DNA from: CAYPPG01 sp964412555
GTDB lineage: Bacteria; Hinthialibacterota; Hinthialibacteria; Hinthialibacterales; Hinthialibacteraceae
Reading direction: 5' to 3'
Length of the DNA: 64,000 bases
Assembly (NCBI GenBank): GCA_964412555.1
Contig: CAYPPG010000031.1
Span: 1-64,000, forward strand
The notes below the pieces were generated by a model. The model did not search any database. It worked only from the letters and a program-made list of their open reading frames with translations, and was not told the origin of the DNA. This document shows, in pieces, positions 8,585 to 17,242 of the stretch (positions are counted from its first letter, which is position 1; each line of letters opens with the position of its first letter). A program made the translations under genes and the position numbers.

Positions 8585-9730
8585 ATGTTTGAATTTCTCC
8601 CTTGCCGCCTTTCAAAAATGTCTATTGGAATCATGCTTTTCGCTTTCCTATTCGTGAATTCTCCTCACTCTTCGGCAGAGGAGTATCAATTTCAGTCACT
8701 GTTCAACGGTAAGGATTTAACCGGCTGGGTTGTGATGGGAAATCCTGCTGCGTTTCTCGTCAAAAACGAATGCATTTTCAGCACCGGCGCTTCCCCCTAT
8801 CCGGTGTGGCTGCGAACCGAAAAAGAATATGAAAATTTTATTCTCCGTTTCGAATACAAAACCGCCGGGTGGTTTGAAGGCGGTATTTTGTTTCATGCTC
8901 CGCTATACGGTCCTGCTTCCCGGATCGGCATGAAACTACATATTCGCCATGACCGGCATGAGTTCGGCCTTCGATCGCCGGGCGCCATTTATGATGTGGC
9001 CGCTCCAAATGAAATCGTCAATCTCCCTTCCGGGCAATGGAATCACTGTGAAGTGATCTGTAAATGGCCTAATTTGCAAATCAAAATGAACGATACGATC
9101 ATTCATGACATCGATATGAGCCGGGATGAACAGTTACAGTATCGACTCCGCAGAGGTTATATCGGTATTCAAGGAATCGGATGCCAGGCCTATTACCGGA
9201 ATATCGAAATTTGTGAATTGCCGGATCAAGAAGAATGGGAGACTGTTTTTCCGGATTCTTTGGATGGATTTACTTATGAGGGAGAATCGGATTGGACGCT
9301 CGAAGACAACATTTTGACTGCCGAAGGAAAGTTAGGCCATGCGATTACGAAACAAGTTTTTGAAGAACCGTTCGAATTGCACGTGTGGGCGAAAACGATC
9401 GTCAATGGGAACGGCGGTGTTCTTTGCCGATGGAATGAAAACAGCCGTGGATTCGAAGTGCAGGTTTTCAATACGCCCGACAGTACCAATCCGACGGGCA
9501 GTATTTACGGGATTGCGCCGGCCAGCCGAGTCGTCAGCCAAGACGAGGAATGGTTTTTGATCCAAATCCTGGCGAAAGGCCCCAGCGTTACTGTATTTGT
9601 GAACGGGGAGAAAGTTTCCGAATACAATCAATTCGATCCCCCCTTTAAAGGCCATATCGCCTTTCAGCAACATACGCCCAATGCGAAAATCCAATTTCGA
9701 GATGCGCGAATCAAGAAAATTGTCTATTAA
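8585..9730 (+). CDS. Secreted double DUF1080 (3-keto-disaccharide hydrolase-like) protein
   Basis: A 381-residue exported protein with two concanavalin-like DUF1080 (PF06439) modules. The first opens with the hallmark FQSLFNGKDLTGWVV and continues to RNIEICELP; the second runs from about WETVFPDSLDGFTYEG to the C-terminus. Family members have been linked to hydrolysis of 3-keto-sugars or to carbohydrate binding. The start at 8585 is preferred over an upstream ATG because AAAGAAAGGA lies eight bases before it and the signal peptide (MSIGIMLFAFLFVNSPHSSA) then sits at the N-terminus. It is divergent from the neighbouring glycosidase, sharing about 200 bases of upstream region. Confidence 0.85.
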   Translation: MFEFLPCRLSKMSIGIMLFAFLFVNSPHSSAEEYQFQSLFNGKDLTGWVVMGNPAAFLVKNECIFSTGASPYPVWLRTEKEYENFILRFEYKTAGWFEGGILFHAPLYGPASRIGMKLHIRHDRHEFGLRSPGAIYDVAAPNEIVNLPSGQWNHCEVICKWPNLQIKMNDTIIHDIDMSRDEQLQYRLRRGYIGIQGIGCQAYYRNIEICELPDQEEWETVFPDSLDGFTYEGESDWTLEDNILTAEGKLGHAITKQVFEEPFELHVWAKTIVNGNGGVLCRWNENSRGFEVQVFNTPDSTNPTGSIYGIAPASRVVSQDEEWFLIQILAKGPSVTVFVNGEKVSEYNQFDPPFKGHIAFQQHTPNAKIQFRDARIKKIVY

Positions 9731-9733
9731 CTC

Positions 9734-9799
9734 ACTGGGAGCGCACTGGGAGCGCACTGGGAGCGCACTGGGAGCGCACTGGGAGCGCACTGGGAGCGC
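9734..9799. repeat. 11-bp minisatellite, six copies
   Basis: Six head-to-tail perfect copies of ACTGGGAGCGC directly after the DUF1080 stop codon. The unit resembles the reverse-oriented edge of the 42-bp repeat that follows (GCGCTCC is its complement), so the two arrays may share an origin. Confidence 0.9.
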
Positions 9800-9840
9800 G
9801 GACATCCCTGTCCGCTCTTTCTGCGCACCTAGTTTCTTTC

Positions 9841-10123
9841 TCGCACTATTGGGCGGGCAAGGATGCCCGCGCTCCGACTGACTCGCACTACCGGGCGGGC
9901 AAGGANNNNNNNNNNNNNNNNNNNNNNNNNNNNNNNNNNNNNNNNNNNNNNNNNNNNNNNNNNNNNNNNNNNNNNNNNNNNNNNNNNNNNNNNNNNNNNN
10001 NNNNNTACCGGGCGGGCAAGGATGCCCGCGCTCCGACTGACTCGCACTACCGGGCGGGCAAGGATGCCCGCGCTCCGACTGACTCGCACTACCGGGCGGG
10101 CAGGGATGCCCGCGCTCCGACTG
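9841..10123. repeat. 42-bp tandem repeat with one hairpin per unit (family A), interrupted by a scaffold gap
   Basis: Period 42 bases, with unit starts at 9841, 9883, 10042 and 10084. Each unit carries the palindrome GCGGGCA, four bases, TGCCCGC, followed by GCTCCGACTGAC. Units are nearly identical; one A/G difference distinguishes the last. The gap at 9906-10005 hides an unknown number. The same core recurs singly at 12862 and as a 39-bp tandem array at 32431. It lies between convergent genes (DUF1080 and fucosidase). There are no unique spacers, so it is not a CRISPR array. Confidence 0.92.
9906..10005. other. Scaffold gap (100 N) inside the 42-bp repeat
   Basis: Exactly 100 N with the same repeat on both sides. 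The length is a placeholder, and repeat collapse during assembly is the probable cause. Confidence 0.98.
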
Positions 10124-10176
10124 AATTACGCATTTTGAAATAGTTATAAGGTGAAATATAAAATCCAATAGAGTTT

Positions 10177-11658
10177 CTATTCGTATTGGGGTATTTTATA
10201 AAGGCCAAAGTTTTGAATGAGCGGACAGCCACGTGAGCCGTGAATGATCAGGCGGACTCGGGCCGCTCGTACCGGCGGGAAGCGATGCAACCGTTTATAT
10301 CCGATCGTTGTGCCCCGCGCTATCTCTTCCCATCCGCCTACCCAATACTCGATGGAATACTCATAGACCCGCTGGCCGAGTTCGATTGGTTCTTGAATCA
10401 TGCAGCAATCGAATTTCTTCACCTCACCCAGATGCAGTTCGAGAGTGCCGCTCGTTACGTCATCATCCGTAGCCCAATACGTGTATTGGCTCCCATCGAC
10501 CGCATTTTTGGCCTGAAAGAAGGGATGATTTTCCCGCACAGAACTGGCTTCCGCGTTCGATCCGAACGCATAATCCGTTTCAAACGTGTTATCCAGCATT
10601 TCTTTTAATTCTAGCAAACGAGAGGCGTCATTCTCATGAATCAGCCCCCGCCGGTCCGGTGGAATATTCAGCAACAGCACTCCATTCCGGCCGACCGATT
10701 TGAAATATATATCCACAAGGTGATCGAGTGATTTTACCTTATCATCCTGTTCCGGATGATAGAACCACCCCGGCCGGATGGACACATCGCATTCCGCCGG
10801 ATACCACATGAATTCACGCCCCTTCGGATTTTTCGCGGCTTGATCCGCCAAGTCCGCGCCTTTCCCATCGACAAAACCCCGCTGATGTTCCAGCCATTGG
10901 CGTTTTTTAATTTCGGGAGTCACGAGTTGGACGCTCCATTCCGTCTCGCGGGCGACGCCGGATTCGTTGCCGACCCAGCGAATATCCGGCCCGCAGCCGA
11001 AAATCAATGCGCGGGGCTGCAGTTCCCGCACGACCTCATAATAACTATCCCAATCGTACACCTGCCGCTTTCCATTCGGTCCTTCTCCGCAGGCGCCGTC
11101 GAACCACACTTCCGTGATTTCTCCATAATTCGATAACAACTCCCGCAACTGATTCCGGAAATATTCGTTGTAGACGGGAGAATCACCGTAGCTCGGCTCA
11201 TGGCGGTCCCATGGTGAAAGATACACACCGAACTTGATTCCCGCCTCGCGGCAGGCGTCGGACACTTCGCGCACGACATCGCCTTTGCCGTTGCGCCAAG
11301 GACTATTTTTGACGGAATGTTCGGTATACCGGCTGGGCCAGAGACAAAAGCCGTCATGGTGTTTTGCCGTTAAAATCAACAGTTTCATACCGGCGTTTTT
11401 CAAGACCTCGACCCATTGGCGCGCGTCGAATTCCGTGGGATTGAACAAGGCGGGATCTTCTTTTCCATTGCCCCATTCCCGATTCGTGAACGTATTGATC
11501 CCGAAATGCGCAAACGCGATATACTCCAGTTCCTGCCATGCCGCTTGTGGTTCTGACGGGATGGGTAAAACCGGTCTCGGTGCGTCCACGGCCTGTGAAA
11601 TACACGAGCAAATACACAGAGTCGTCCATACAATAACAACGTTGTGAAACAGTTTCAT
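10177..11658 (-). CDS. Secreted alpha-L-fucosidase (GH29) with C-terminal discoidin-like domain
   Basis: A 493-residue exported GH29 enzyme releasing alpha-linked L-fucose. Seen: a signal peptide ending near the Cys-rich LCICSCISQAVDA, the family blocks HFGINTFTNREWG, AGMKLLILTAKHHDGFCLWPS and KFGVYLSPWDRH, and EVWFDGACG with the nucleophile Asp at about residue 187. The last 130 residues, from SSVRENHPFFQAKNAVDG, resemble an F5/8-type carbohydrate-binding domain. The ATG at 11658 follows GGGGGAA; a TTG twelve bases upstream is a less likely start. LCICSC might alternatively be a lipobox, making it a lipoprotein. It is convergent with the DUF1080 gene, across the repeats. Confidence 0.9.
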   Translation of the reverse strand: MKLFHNVVIVWTTLCICSCISQAVDAPRPVLPIPSEPQAAWQELEYIAFAHFGINTFTNREWGNGKEDPALFNPTEFDARQWVEVLKNAGMKLLILTAKHHDGFCLWPSRYTEHSVKNSPWRNGKGDVVREVSDACREAGIKFGVYLSPWDRHEPSYGDSPVYNEYFRNQLRELLSNYGEITEVWFDGACGEGPNGKRQVYDWDSYYEVVRELQPRALIFGCGPDIRWVGNESGVARETEWSVQLVTPEIKKRQWLEHQRGFVDGKGADLADQAAKNPKGREFMWYPAECDVSIRPGWFYHPEQDDKVKSLDHLVDIYFKSVGRNGVLLLNIPPDRRGLIHENDASRLLELKEMLDNTFETDYAFGSNAEASSVRENHPFFQAKNAVDGSQYTYWATDDDVTSGTLELHLGEVKKFDCCMIQEPIELGQRVYEYSIEYWVGGWEEIARGTTIGYKRLHRFPPVRAARVRLIIHGSRGCPLIQNFGLYKIPQYE

Positions 11659-12043
11659 CGTTTCCCCCAAAAATTTTTACTTTTACTATAGATAATATAG
11701 TTGCAAAATCGAGGCTGCCTTCGCGATCAGCCTTTGAGAAGCCGAGTGCAATAGGCGCACCTCTCCCAGTAGGATATTTCCCTTTTTTTCGTTTGGATAG
11801 AGTTCTGCCATCTTTTCAGGATGGGTTATGATCATTATCAAAATCCAGGGCGTTCTCTTTGGACTTTCTTTATATACGCCGTTTGGATTGATTTTTTCAC
11901 TTTTATCTGATTTTTTGTTTTTTCACTCCTTCGGATTTCCTCGATGATTTCCTTTTTGTTTGTTGGGCGCCCAACGTTTTTGACTTCGGGCGTTTTTGGG
12001 TTGACTACATTTGTACTGACCTGCCGGGTATTCGGGGAACATG

Positions 12044-12059
12044 CAGGCGTGGACGCCTG
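12044..12059. repeat. Palindromic repeat, family D
   Basis: CAGGCG, four bases, CGCCTG. A second copy with longer arms lies at 52570-52587; both are followed by a GTT(T)TACCC-like tail. Confidence 0.7.
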
Positions 12060-12255
12060 TTTTACCCGCGCATGGTGGGAACCGGGGGAGTTTGGGAAGA
12101 GGATCGGGGACACCACTCCCTGATCGTGCCGTTCCGCCGCTGTCTCTTTTCCCTAGCGGCGGGCAGGTTCTTCGGAAACTCCGGTTCGGTTCCCGGGAAA
12201 CCGGCCGGGTCGACTGACCGGTGCTCAAACCTTTGGGTGTTCGCTGCGGGAAAGG

Positions 12256-12281
12256 CCAGGGCAGACTTCGCTTGCCCTTGG
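12256..12281. repeat. Palindromic repeat, family B single stem
   Basis: CCAGGGCA, ten bases (GACTTCGCT core), then TGCCCTTGG and GTACCC: a one-mismatch copy of the second hairpin of the 97-bp repeat near 4 kb. Confidence 0.75.
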
Positions 12282-12292
12282 TACCCAGTGTG

Positions 12293-12314
12293 GGGGCGAT
12301 TCGCGAATCGCCCC
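12293..12314. repeat. Palindromic repeat, family C
   Basis: A perfect 22-base palindrome built on GGGGCGATTCG and its complement, followed by TACGA. Related elements with GGGCAATC/GATTGCCC arms lie at 17243 and 20846. Confidence 0.8.
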
Positions 12315-12473
12315 TACGATAATTGCCGCCGGGGTGGGGGCGGTATGGTTTTCGTCACGAACGTATTGTTCATCTTTTTCTTTCAGGATATCTTGTAACA
12401 TTTACAATGCCGTTGCGTTATATTATTATCTTGCTTCATATTGCATTGACTATTTGAGAGAAAGGCGCCTGTC

Positions 12474-12556
12474 GCCCTTTCAGGGCTTTGCCTTTTTGTT
12501 GGTTTACGGCGTCCAGGGGCGTTGCCCGCTGGCTATCTTCTTGTACCCCGTTGGGG
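12474..12556 (+). repeat. Composite three-stem element, copy 1 (family F)
   Basis: Three short stems in fixed order: GCCCT-TTC-AGGGC (12474-12486), a CCAGGGGC-GTT-GCCCGCTGG stem (12513-12532) and CCCC-GTT-GGGG followed by TTTT (12546-12556). The linker between stems 2 and 3 (CTATCTTCTT) is shared with copy 2 at 20901, while the linker between stems 1 and 2 differs. The last stem with its T run looks like an intrinsic terminator on the plus strand. No reading frame spans it sensibly. Confidence 0.8.
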
Positions 12557-12567
12557 TTTTATGTATC

Positions 12568-12584
12568 GCCGGCATCTTGCCGGC
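12568..12584. repeat. Palindromic repeat, family E
   Basis: GCCGGCA-TCT-TGCCGGC, perfect 7-bp arms. Further copies lie at 38973, 60706 and 60743. Confidence 0.85.
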
Positions 12585-12861
12585 AAAAAGTGTAAAGTGC
12601 GGAGAGGGATGTTTGTGCTTCGAGAGACCGGGACAATGAAAACTGTAATTCTACCTGTATCACTCCATCGTATCGTTGTTTGGCTGCGGGAACTTATCTG
12701 TTCTCATCCACCTTCCTTTTAATTGCGACGGGTCATGGCGGCCCATTCTGTTCCTGAAATCCATTTCCTTATCGATGTGTGTGCTTATTTGTACATGGGC
12801 ACGAATTGTTAATGAATGCGTTTAAAGATGCGGGTAGGATGCTTGTGCGCCAGTGGAAGTT

Positions 12862-12883
12862 GCGGGCAGGATGCCCGCGCTCC
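12862..12883. repeat. Palindromic repeat, family A single copy
   Basis: GCGGGCA-GGA-TGCCCGC followed by GCTCC, the core of the arrays at 9841 and 32431. It ends 26 bases before the start codon of the binding-protein gene, so it probably lies in that transcript's leader or promoter. A decayed copy precedes it at about 12832-12851. Confidence 0.85.
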
Positions 12884-12909
12884 GTTATCTTATTTGGAGG
12901 TTTGCGATA

Positions 12910-14097
12910 ATGAGTAATCGAGTTCTCAGTTTATTTGTTTGTTTGTCATTAGTATTTTGCCTGTCGTGCGGAGACGAGGCGGGGCGAGAGGTTGTTTCGG
13001 GTTCTCAGCCTACACAGGTTTCTTCTGTTGAGCAAACAGAGGGAGTGGCTATTCCGGAACTCAATGTCGGGCATGTGGGGCATGATCACCAGTTGGCGCT
13101 GTATGTGGCGGCGTTGGAAGGAAAATTGGTGGAGATCCGTGGCGGCGCTTATTTGAGCATGGTCAAGAAAAACGAGGTTTATGATCTGATCGATCATGGA
13201 AAAACGGTGGCGCGTCTTCATTTGATCAAGGTCGGCGGGGGATCGAACATGCCGGCGGCGATGGAGCGGGGGGAGATCGATATCGGACTCGGCGGGGTGG
13301 CCGCGGTGTGTTTTTTCATCGATAAAGGCAATGATTTCAAGATCATTTTCCCGCTGCAAACGGATGGAGATATGTTGGTGATGAAACCGGATTTTTCGGC
13401 AGCCGACTGGACGTCCTTTGTCCAGCAGGTCAAATCCAACGATGCAGTTGTCAAGATCGGGTATAAGGCTCCGGTCGCGGTGGCGAAGTTGATCTTCGAG
13501 CGGGCGCTGAAGGCCGAAAAAATCCCGATTACCTATAAACCCGATGAACCGGGCGGGAAGGTGGAACTCGTCAATCTGCAGGGAGAGGCCAATATGGTGC
13601 CGTCTCTGCTGAACGGGGCAGTGGACGGATTTGTCATCAATCAACCTCATGCCAGTTCCGCCGTGCATAAGGGAGCCGGGAAAATCGTCTGCGATCTCTC
13701 GACGCTGCCACCGGAGGGGAAGTGGGAACAGCATCCGTGTTGCTGCGTGGCGGTTCCGCAATTAATCCTAAGCAATCACCGGAATGCGGTTAAATCCTTT
13801 TTGAAGGTGCTCTATGGGGCTACGGATATCATCAATGATCATCCGGATATGGCGGTTCATGATGCGGCGGCATGGACGAAGTTTCCGAAAGAAGTCGAGC
13901 AAGACAGTGTTGCGACGGTCAACTACATTCACGCTCCCTCGGCACGCTGGGTCAACGGGATGAAGACGTGGGCGGAGATCATGAACGAAATCGGCAAGTT
14001 TTCTGGAGAGTTAAAGGAGAAAACACCCGATGAAATCGTGGAGACGGTGTGCGATTTATCCATCATTCTGGAGATTCTGCAGGAAAGACAACAATAA
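12910..14097 (+). CDS. ABC transporter substrate-binding lipoprotein, NrtA/SsuA/TauA-like
   Basis: A 395-residue periplasmic binding protein for the permease and ATPase that follow. The start at 12910 has GGAGG nine bases upstream; the frame could extend to 12853 but that part is repeat sequence. The signal peptide (VLSLFVCLSLVFCLSCGDE) ends in a lipobox-like LSC, suggesting lipid anchoring. The body resembles the nitrate/sulfonate/bicarbonate family: GDIGLGG-type (here EIDIGLGGVAAV), VNLQGEANMVPSLLNGAVDGFVINQP. Odd features are a His-rich entry (GHVGHDHQLALY) and a triple cysteine (HPCCCVAVPQ) that could touch the ligand or a metal. The substrate is unknown. Confidence 0.85.
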   Translation: MSNRVLSLFVCLSLVFCLSCGDEAGREVVSGSQPTQVSSVEQTEGVAIPELNVGHVGHDHQLALYVAALEGKLVEIRGGAYLSMVKKNEVYDLIDHGKTVARLHLIKVGGGSNMPAAMERGEIDIGLGGVAAVCFFIDKGNDFKIIFPLQTDGDMLVMKPDFSAADWTSFVQQVKSNDAVVKIGYKAPVAVAKLIFERALKAEKIPITYKPDEPGGKVELVNLQGEANMVPSLLNGAVDGFVINQPHASSAVHKGAGKIVCDLSTLPPEGKWEQHPCCCVAVPQLILSNHRNAVKSFLKVLYGATDIINDHPDMAVHDAAAWTKFPKEVEQDSVATVNYIHAPSARWVNGMKTWAEIMNEIGKFSGELKEKTPDEIVETVCDLSIILEILQERQQ

Positions 14098-14098
14098 G

Positions 14099-14956
14099 AT
14101 GAATGATTGGTTGAATCGGTATAAATCTACAATCCATGCCGTTTTATTAGGAAGCATTTTGCCTATTCTGCTGCTCATCGTATGGCAGGTTTGGGCTTCG
14201 TATCGTTCACAGATTGTGCCCCGTCCTCTCGATGTGTGGGATGTGTTGATCCACCCGTTTGCGGAACCGGCGCATCTCGATTCTTTGCCGTTGGCGGACA
14301 GCTGCGGGATCAGCATCCTTCGGGTACTGATTGGGTATACGATAGCCGCACTGACGGCGATTCCGTTGGGATTGCTTGCGGGGCGAATTAGGGTTGTGCG
14401 GCAGATCGTGATTCCGTTTTTGGAACTGGGGAGGCCAATTTGTCCGATTGCTTGGATACCGGTGGCGATTCTGGTGTTCGGATTCGAATCGGTGGGCAGC
14501 GCGATCTGGCAAAACGATTCCTGGCAGTATCCGGTCTTCGATCAACTGCAGTTCGCCATGATTGCGGTGATTTGGTGGGGTGGTTTTTTCCCGATTTTTG
14601 TCAATACCGTGCACGGGGTGGAGCAGGTCAAGCAGATTTATCTGGAAGCGGCCAAGATGCTGAGAGCGAGCCGGCAGCGTATTTTTTTACAGATTGTCCT
14701 GCCTGCCGCGATGCCGTCGATCATGACCGGGCTGCGGGTTGGATTGGGGATTTCGTGGATGGTGATTATTGCAGCGGAAATTTTTCCCGGCACACGTGCA
14801 GGGTTGGGGTATATGATCGCGACTAGTCATCAGGTCGCCGAGTATCAATATACCTTTGCGGCGATTGTGGTCATTGCGGCAATCGGGTTGGTGTCGAACA
14901 AGGTTTTATCAATTTTGTCGAATCGAGTAAGCGGATGGCAGGTGATGGAACGGTGA
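14099..14956 (+). CDS. ABC transporter permease, NrtB/SsuC/TauC-like
   Basis: A 285-residue inner-membrane permease with about six hydrophobic segments (for example ILPILLLIVWQVWAS and IAALTAIPLGLLAG). The EAA loop that docks with the ATPase is seen in EAAKMLRASRQRIFLQIVLP, placing it in the BPD_transp_1 family. The start at 14099, one base after the binding-protein stop, is chosen over an upstream ATG inside that gene. The 3' end overlaps the ATPase gene by 22 bases, so all three are co-translated. A stretch between segments (SAIWQNDSWQYPVFDQLQ) is longer than usual for this family. Confidence 0.9.
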   Translation: MNDWLNRYKSTIHAVLLGSILPILLLIVWQVWASYRSQIVPRPLDVWDVLIHPFAEPAHLDSLPLADSCGISILRVLIGYTIAALTAIPLGLLAGRIRVVRQIVIPFLELGRPICPIAWIPVAILVFGFESVGSAIWQNDSWQYPVFDQLQFAMIAVIWWGGFFPIFVNTVHGVEQVKQIYLEAAKMLRASRQRIFLQIVLPAAMPSIMTGLRVGLGISWMVIIAAEIFPGTRAGLGYMIATSHQVAEYQYTFAAIVVIAAIGLVSNKVLSILSNRVSGWQVMER

Positions 14957-15696
14957 TCCGGGCGTCGAATCTAACGAAAACGTTCGGGGGTAATACGCAG
15001 ATCAAAGAGGCTTTGCGGGATGTTTCGCTGGAGGTGAAACAAGGCGAATTCCTCTCAATGCTTGGTCCGACAGGGTGCGGGAAAACGACTTTATTGAGAA
15101 TTCTGGCCGGATTGGAAACACCCGATACGGGAACGGTGGAAATTGGAGGTGATACGGAAAGTCACGTTTCGACAATCGGTTTTCTTTTTCAGCAACATGC
15201 GTTGTTCCCTTGGATGACGGTGGAGAAAAACATTTTATTCGGATTGCATGCGGCAGGCTTCGAGCGGCGGGAAGCCAAGGAGCAGTGTGAAGAATGTCTG
15301 CGTCTGGTTGGTTTGAGTAACGCCAAAAAGTTGTATCCCTACGAACTATCCGGCGGAATGCAAAGAAGGGCGGCGTTGGCAAGGACGATTGCACCGCGGC
15401 CGGATATTTTGCTCATGGACGAACCGTTTTCGGCCTTGGATTTTGCGACGGCGCGTTTGATCCATGAGGAAATCACCACTTTATACGAGAAGTTAAACAT
15501 TACGATTCTTTTCGTAACTCACAATATCGAGGAAGCGGTGTATCTCGCGTCGCGGATCGTTGTCATGGCGTCTGCGCCCGGCCGCATCATTGCCGATGTG
15601 CCGAATGCATTACCTCGGCCACGCAATCGGCTCAGTGAGGAATTCATCGGCACCATGCTTGAAGTGCGTGAGTGTTTTGAGAAGGGGAATACGTAA
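14935..15696 (+). CDS. ABC transporter ATP-binding protein, NrtD/SsuB/TauB-like
   Basis: A 253-residue ATPase energising the preceding permease. Walker A is GPTGCGKT (44-51), the Q-loop FQQ lies near residue 86, the signature LSGGMQ at 138-143, Walker B ILLMDEP with the D-loop SALD follows, and the switch His is in FVTHN. The sequence FPWMTVEKNILFG is typical of the nitrate/sulfonate/taurine subgroup. The first ATG (MAGDGTVIRASNLTKTF) overlaps the permease gene by 22 bases; a GTG six codons later would also be possible. It is the third gene of the uptake operon. Confidence 0.93.
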   Translation: MAGDGTVIRASNLTKTFGGNTQIKEALRDVSLEVKQGEFLSMLGPTGCGKTTLLRILAGLETPDTGTVEIGGDTESHVSTIGFLFQQHALFPWMTVEKNILFGLHAAGFERREAKEQCEECLRLVGLSNAKKLYPYELSGGMQRRAALARTIAPRPDILLMDEPFSALDFATARLIHEEITTLYEKLNITILFVTHNIEEAVYLASRIVVMASAPGRIIADVPNALPRPRNRLSEEFIGTMLEVRECFEKGNT

Positions 15697-15731
15697 ATTT
15701 ACAACATCATTGAATGAGAAAGGGATTTGCG

Positions 15732-17111
15732 ATGAAAAGACACCTATGGTTTGTTATCATCGCCGTGTTTGGTTTTTGTTGTGCAGTGAATAGCGGCGTA
15801 TTTGCGCAAGAGACAGCAGAGGAAGTGAATTCGTGGAATGAGATGTTGAAAGACATCGAAATAGGACCGGGCGTACTGGATATCAGCGGCAGTATTCGTT
15901 TGCGGACGGAGTTGTTCGACAATTTTACCATCAAAGGATATGGTTTTGTGAAAAATGGGGAAGTCGTCGAAAACGATGGCATGCTGCTGGAGCGGATTCG
16001 GCTCGAATTCGATTATCATTTGCAGGAGAATTTGAATTTTTATGTTCAATTTCAGGATTCGCATTATTGGTTTTCCGATCTCAAGTTAGGCGATTTCGGA
16101 AATGTCTGTCCCTATGAGAATCCGATCGATTTAAAAAAAGCCTATATCGACTGGCGGAAGATCGGGGATTCGCCCTTCGGATTCCGCTTCGGGCGGCAAG
16201 CGATCGCCTATCGGGATAATCGTGTTTGGGGACCTGGAGATTGGGGGAATACAGGCCGATATACCTGGGATTCGCTCAAGTTTTATATCGATACGGAATG
16301 GGTGGATACGGAACTTTTTTATGCACAACGGGTGATCAGTGATAAAGATCATTTTGACGATGACTATTTCGATTTCGATGCGTACGGTCTGTATTCCCAA
16401 ATCAAGCAGTTGCCGTTCGATTTGGATTTCTTTTACATTCTGAAAGCGGATGACGAAACGATTCCGAATATCGACAAAGCGGAACGGCATTCTATCGGTT
16501 TTTATGTCAATGACGTTCTGGAAAACGGAATCGATTGGAGCGGAATGGGAGCCTATCAATTCGGTGATTCCGGCAATCAGGATATCAGCGCATTCGGTAT
16601 GAATGCGAAAATGGGATATACCTTCGAGGCGCCATGGAAGCCGCGATTTGGGTTGGAATACTCCCATGCGTCGGGTGACGATGATCCTACCGATGGTGAC
16701 GAAGGAACGTTTGACGGTTTGTTCGGAGCGGTGGATAAATTCTATGGGCGGATGAATATTTTTGCTTGGATGAATTTGCAGGATTATCAAGCGAGTTTCA
16801 GTGTCAAACCGATGAAATCATTGAATGTTTCCCTTGATTATCACTATTTCCGGCGGGACGAGGACAACGATTTCTGGTATCATTGCAACGGGAGGCCTGT
16901 GCGTATTACGAACCGAGGGCTTCTAGCCGGAACCGATTCCGAACTCGGGCATGAAGTGGATTTGCTGGCCAAGTGGAGAATCAACGAACAGGTTGAGTTG
17001 TTCACCGGGTATGGTCATTTCTTTGCCAGTTCATTTATTCATGATACGGCGAATGTGGGTATTACGGACGATGCAGATTGGGTGTTCTTGCAATTCACAT
17101 ATTTCTTTTAA
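15732..17111 (+). CDS. AlgE-like outer-membrane beta-barrel (alginate export family)
   Basis: A 459-residue exported barrel protein. The start at 15732 places a clean signal peptide at the N-terminus (cleavage near VFAQ|ETAEE) and has AAAGGGA upstream. The mature part alternates aromatic strands and acidic turns, and ends in QFTYFF, the terminal-Phe signal for insertion by the BAM complex. Blocks such as RIRLEFDYHLQENLNFYVQF, YIDWRKIG and FRFGRQAIAYRDNRVWG fit the alginate export (PF13372) family. Lying 35 bases after the ATPase gene, it probably forms the outer-membrane pore of the same uptake system. Export is the alternative direction. Confidence 0.8.
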   Translation: MKRHLWFVIIAVFGFCCAVNSGVFAQETAEEVNSWNEMLKDIEIGPGVLDISGSIRLRTELFDNFTIKGYGFVKNGEVVENDGMLLERIRLEFDYHLQENLNFYVQFQDSHYWFSDLKLGDFGNVCPYENPIDLKKAYIDWRKIGDSPFGFRFGRQAIAYRDNRVWGPGDWGNTGRYTWDSLKFYIDTEWVDTELFYAQRVISDKDHFDDDYFDFDAYGLYSQIKQLPFDLDFFYILKADDETIPNIDKAERHSIGFYVNDVLENGIDWSGMGAYQFGDSGNQDISAFGMNAKMGYTFEAPWKPRFGLEYSHASGDDDPTDGDEGTFDGLFGAVDKFYGRMNIFAWMNLQDYQASFSVKPMKSLNVSLDYHYFRRDEDNDFWYHCNGRPVRITNRGLLAGTDSELGHEVDLLAKWRINEQVELFTGYGHFFASSFIHDTANVGITDDADWVFLQFTYFF

Positions 17112-17242
17112 TCAAAAAAATACTATTCCCAACCACTGATTTCCCTCTCTATGCAGTTCCTCTTTTTTCCCGAATCAGTACAATGAGTCAATAATAGGGA
17201 TTGTCTCAAAACCTCTATTTATGACAAGAGCTTCACATCATC

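Larger units (their letters stand above)
11671..12909. other. Gene-free region of about 1.2 kb (palindrome island)
   Basis: No convincing gene on either strand; the short frames have no ribosome sites and run through repeats. The right part is packed with short palindromes of six families (listed separately): family D at 12044, B at 12256, C at 12293, composite F at 12474-12556, E at 12568 and A at 12862, plus a decayed A copy near 12828 and a 14-bp palindrome GTTGGGCGCCCAAC at 11962. It separates the divergently transcribed fucosidase and the transporter operon, so promoters for both should lie inside; none is clear by eye. Confidence 0.8.

Noticed and set aside
9841..10123. Possible CRISPR array from regular 42-bp repeats
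   Set aside because: Units are head-to-tail and nearly identical with no unique spacers; no cas gene is present in the window.
9332..10168. 278-residue frame running through the gap and the 42-bp repeat
   Set aside because: A repeat whose period is a multiple of three stays open by chance; the frame crosses N and is antisense to the DUF1080 gene.
11838..12228. Small minus-strand frames in the gene-free region
   Set aside because: They consist of palindrome-rich sequence, lack ribosome sites and resemble no protein.
12949..13761. 270-residue antisense frame in the binding-protein gene
   Set aside because: Shadow of a clearly recognised gene; no independent coding evidence.
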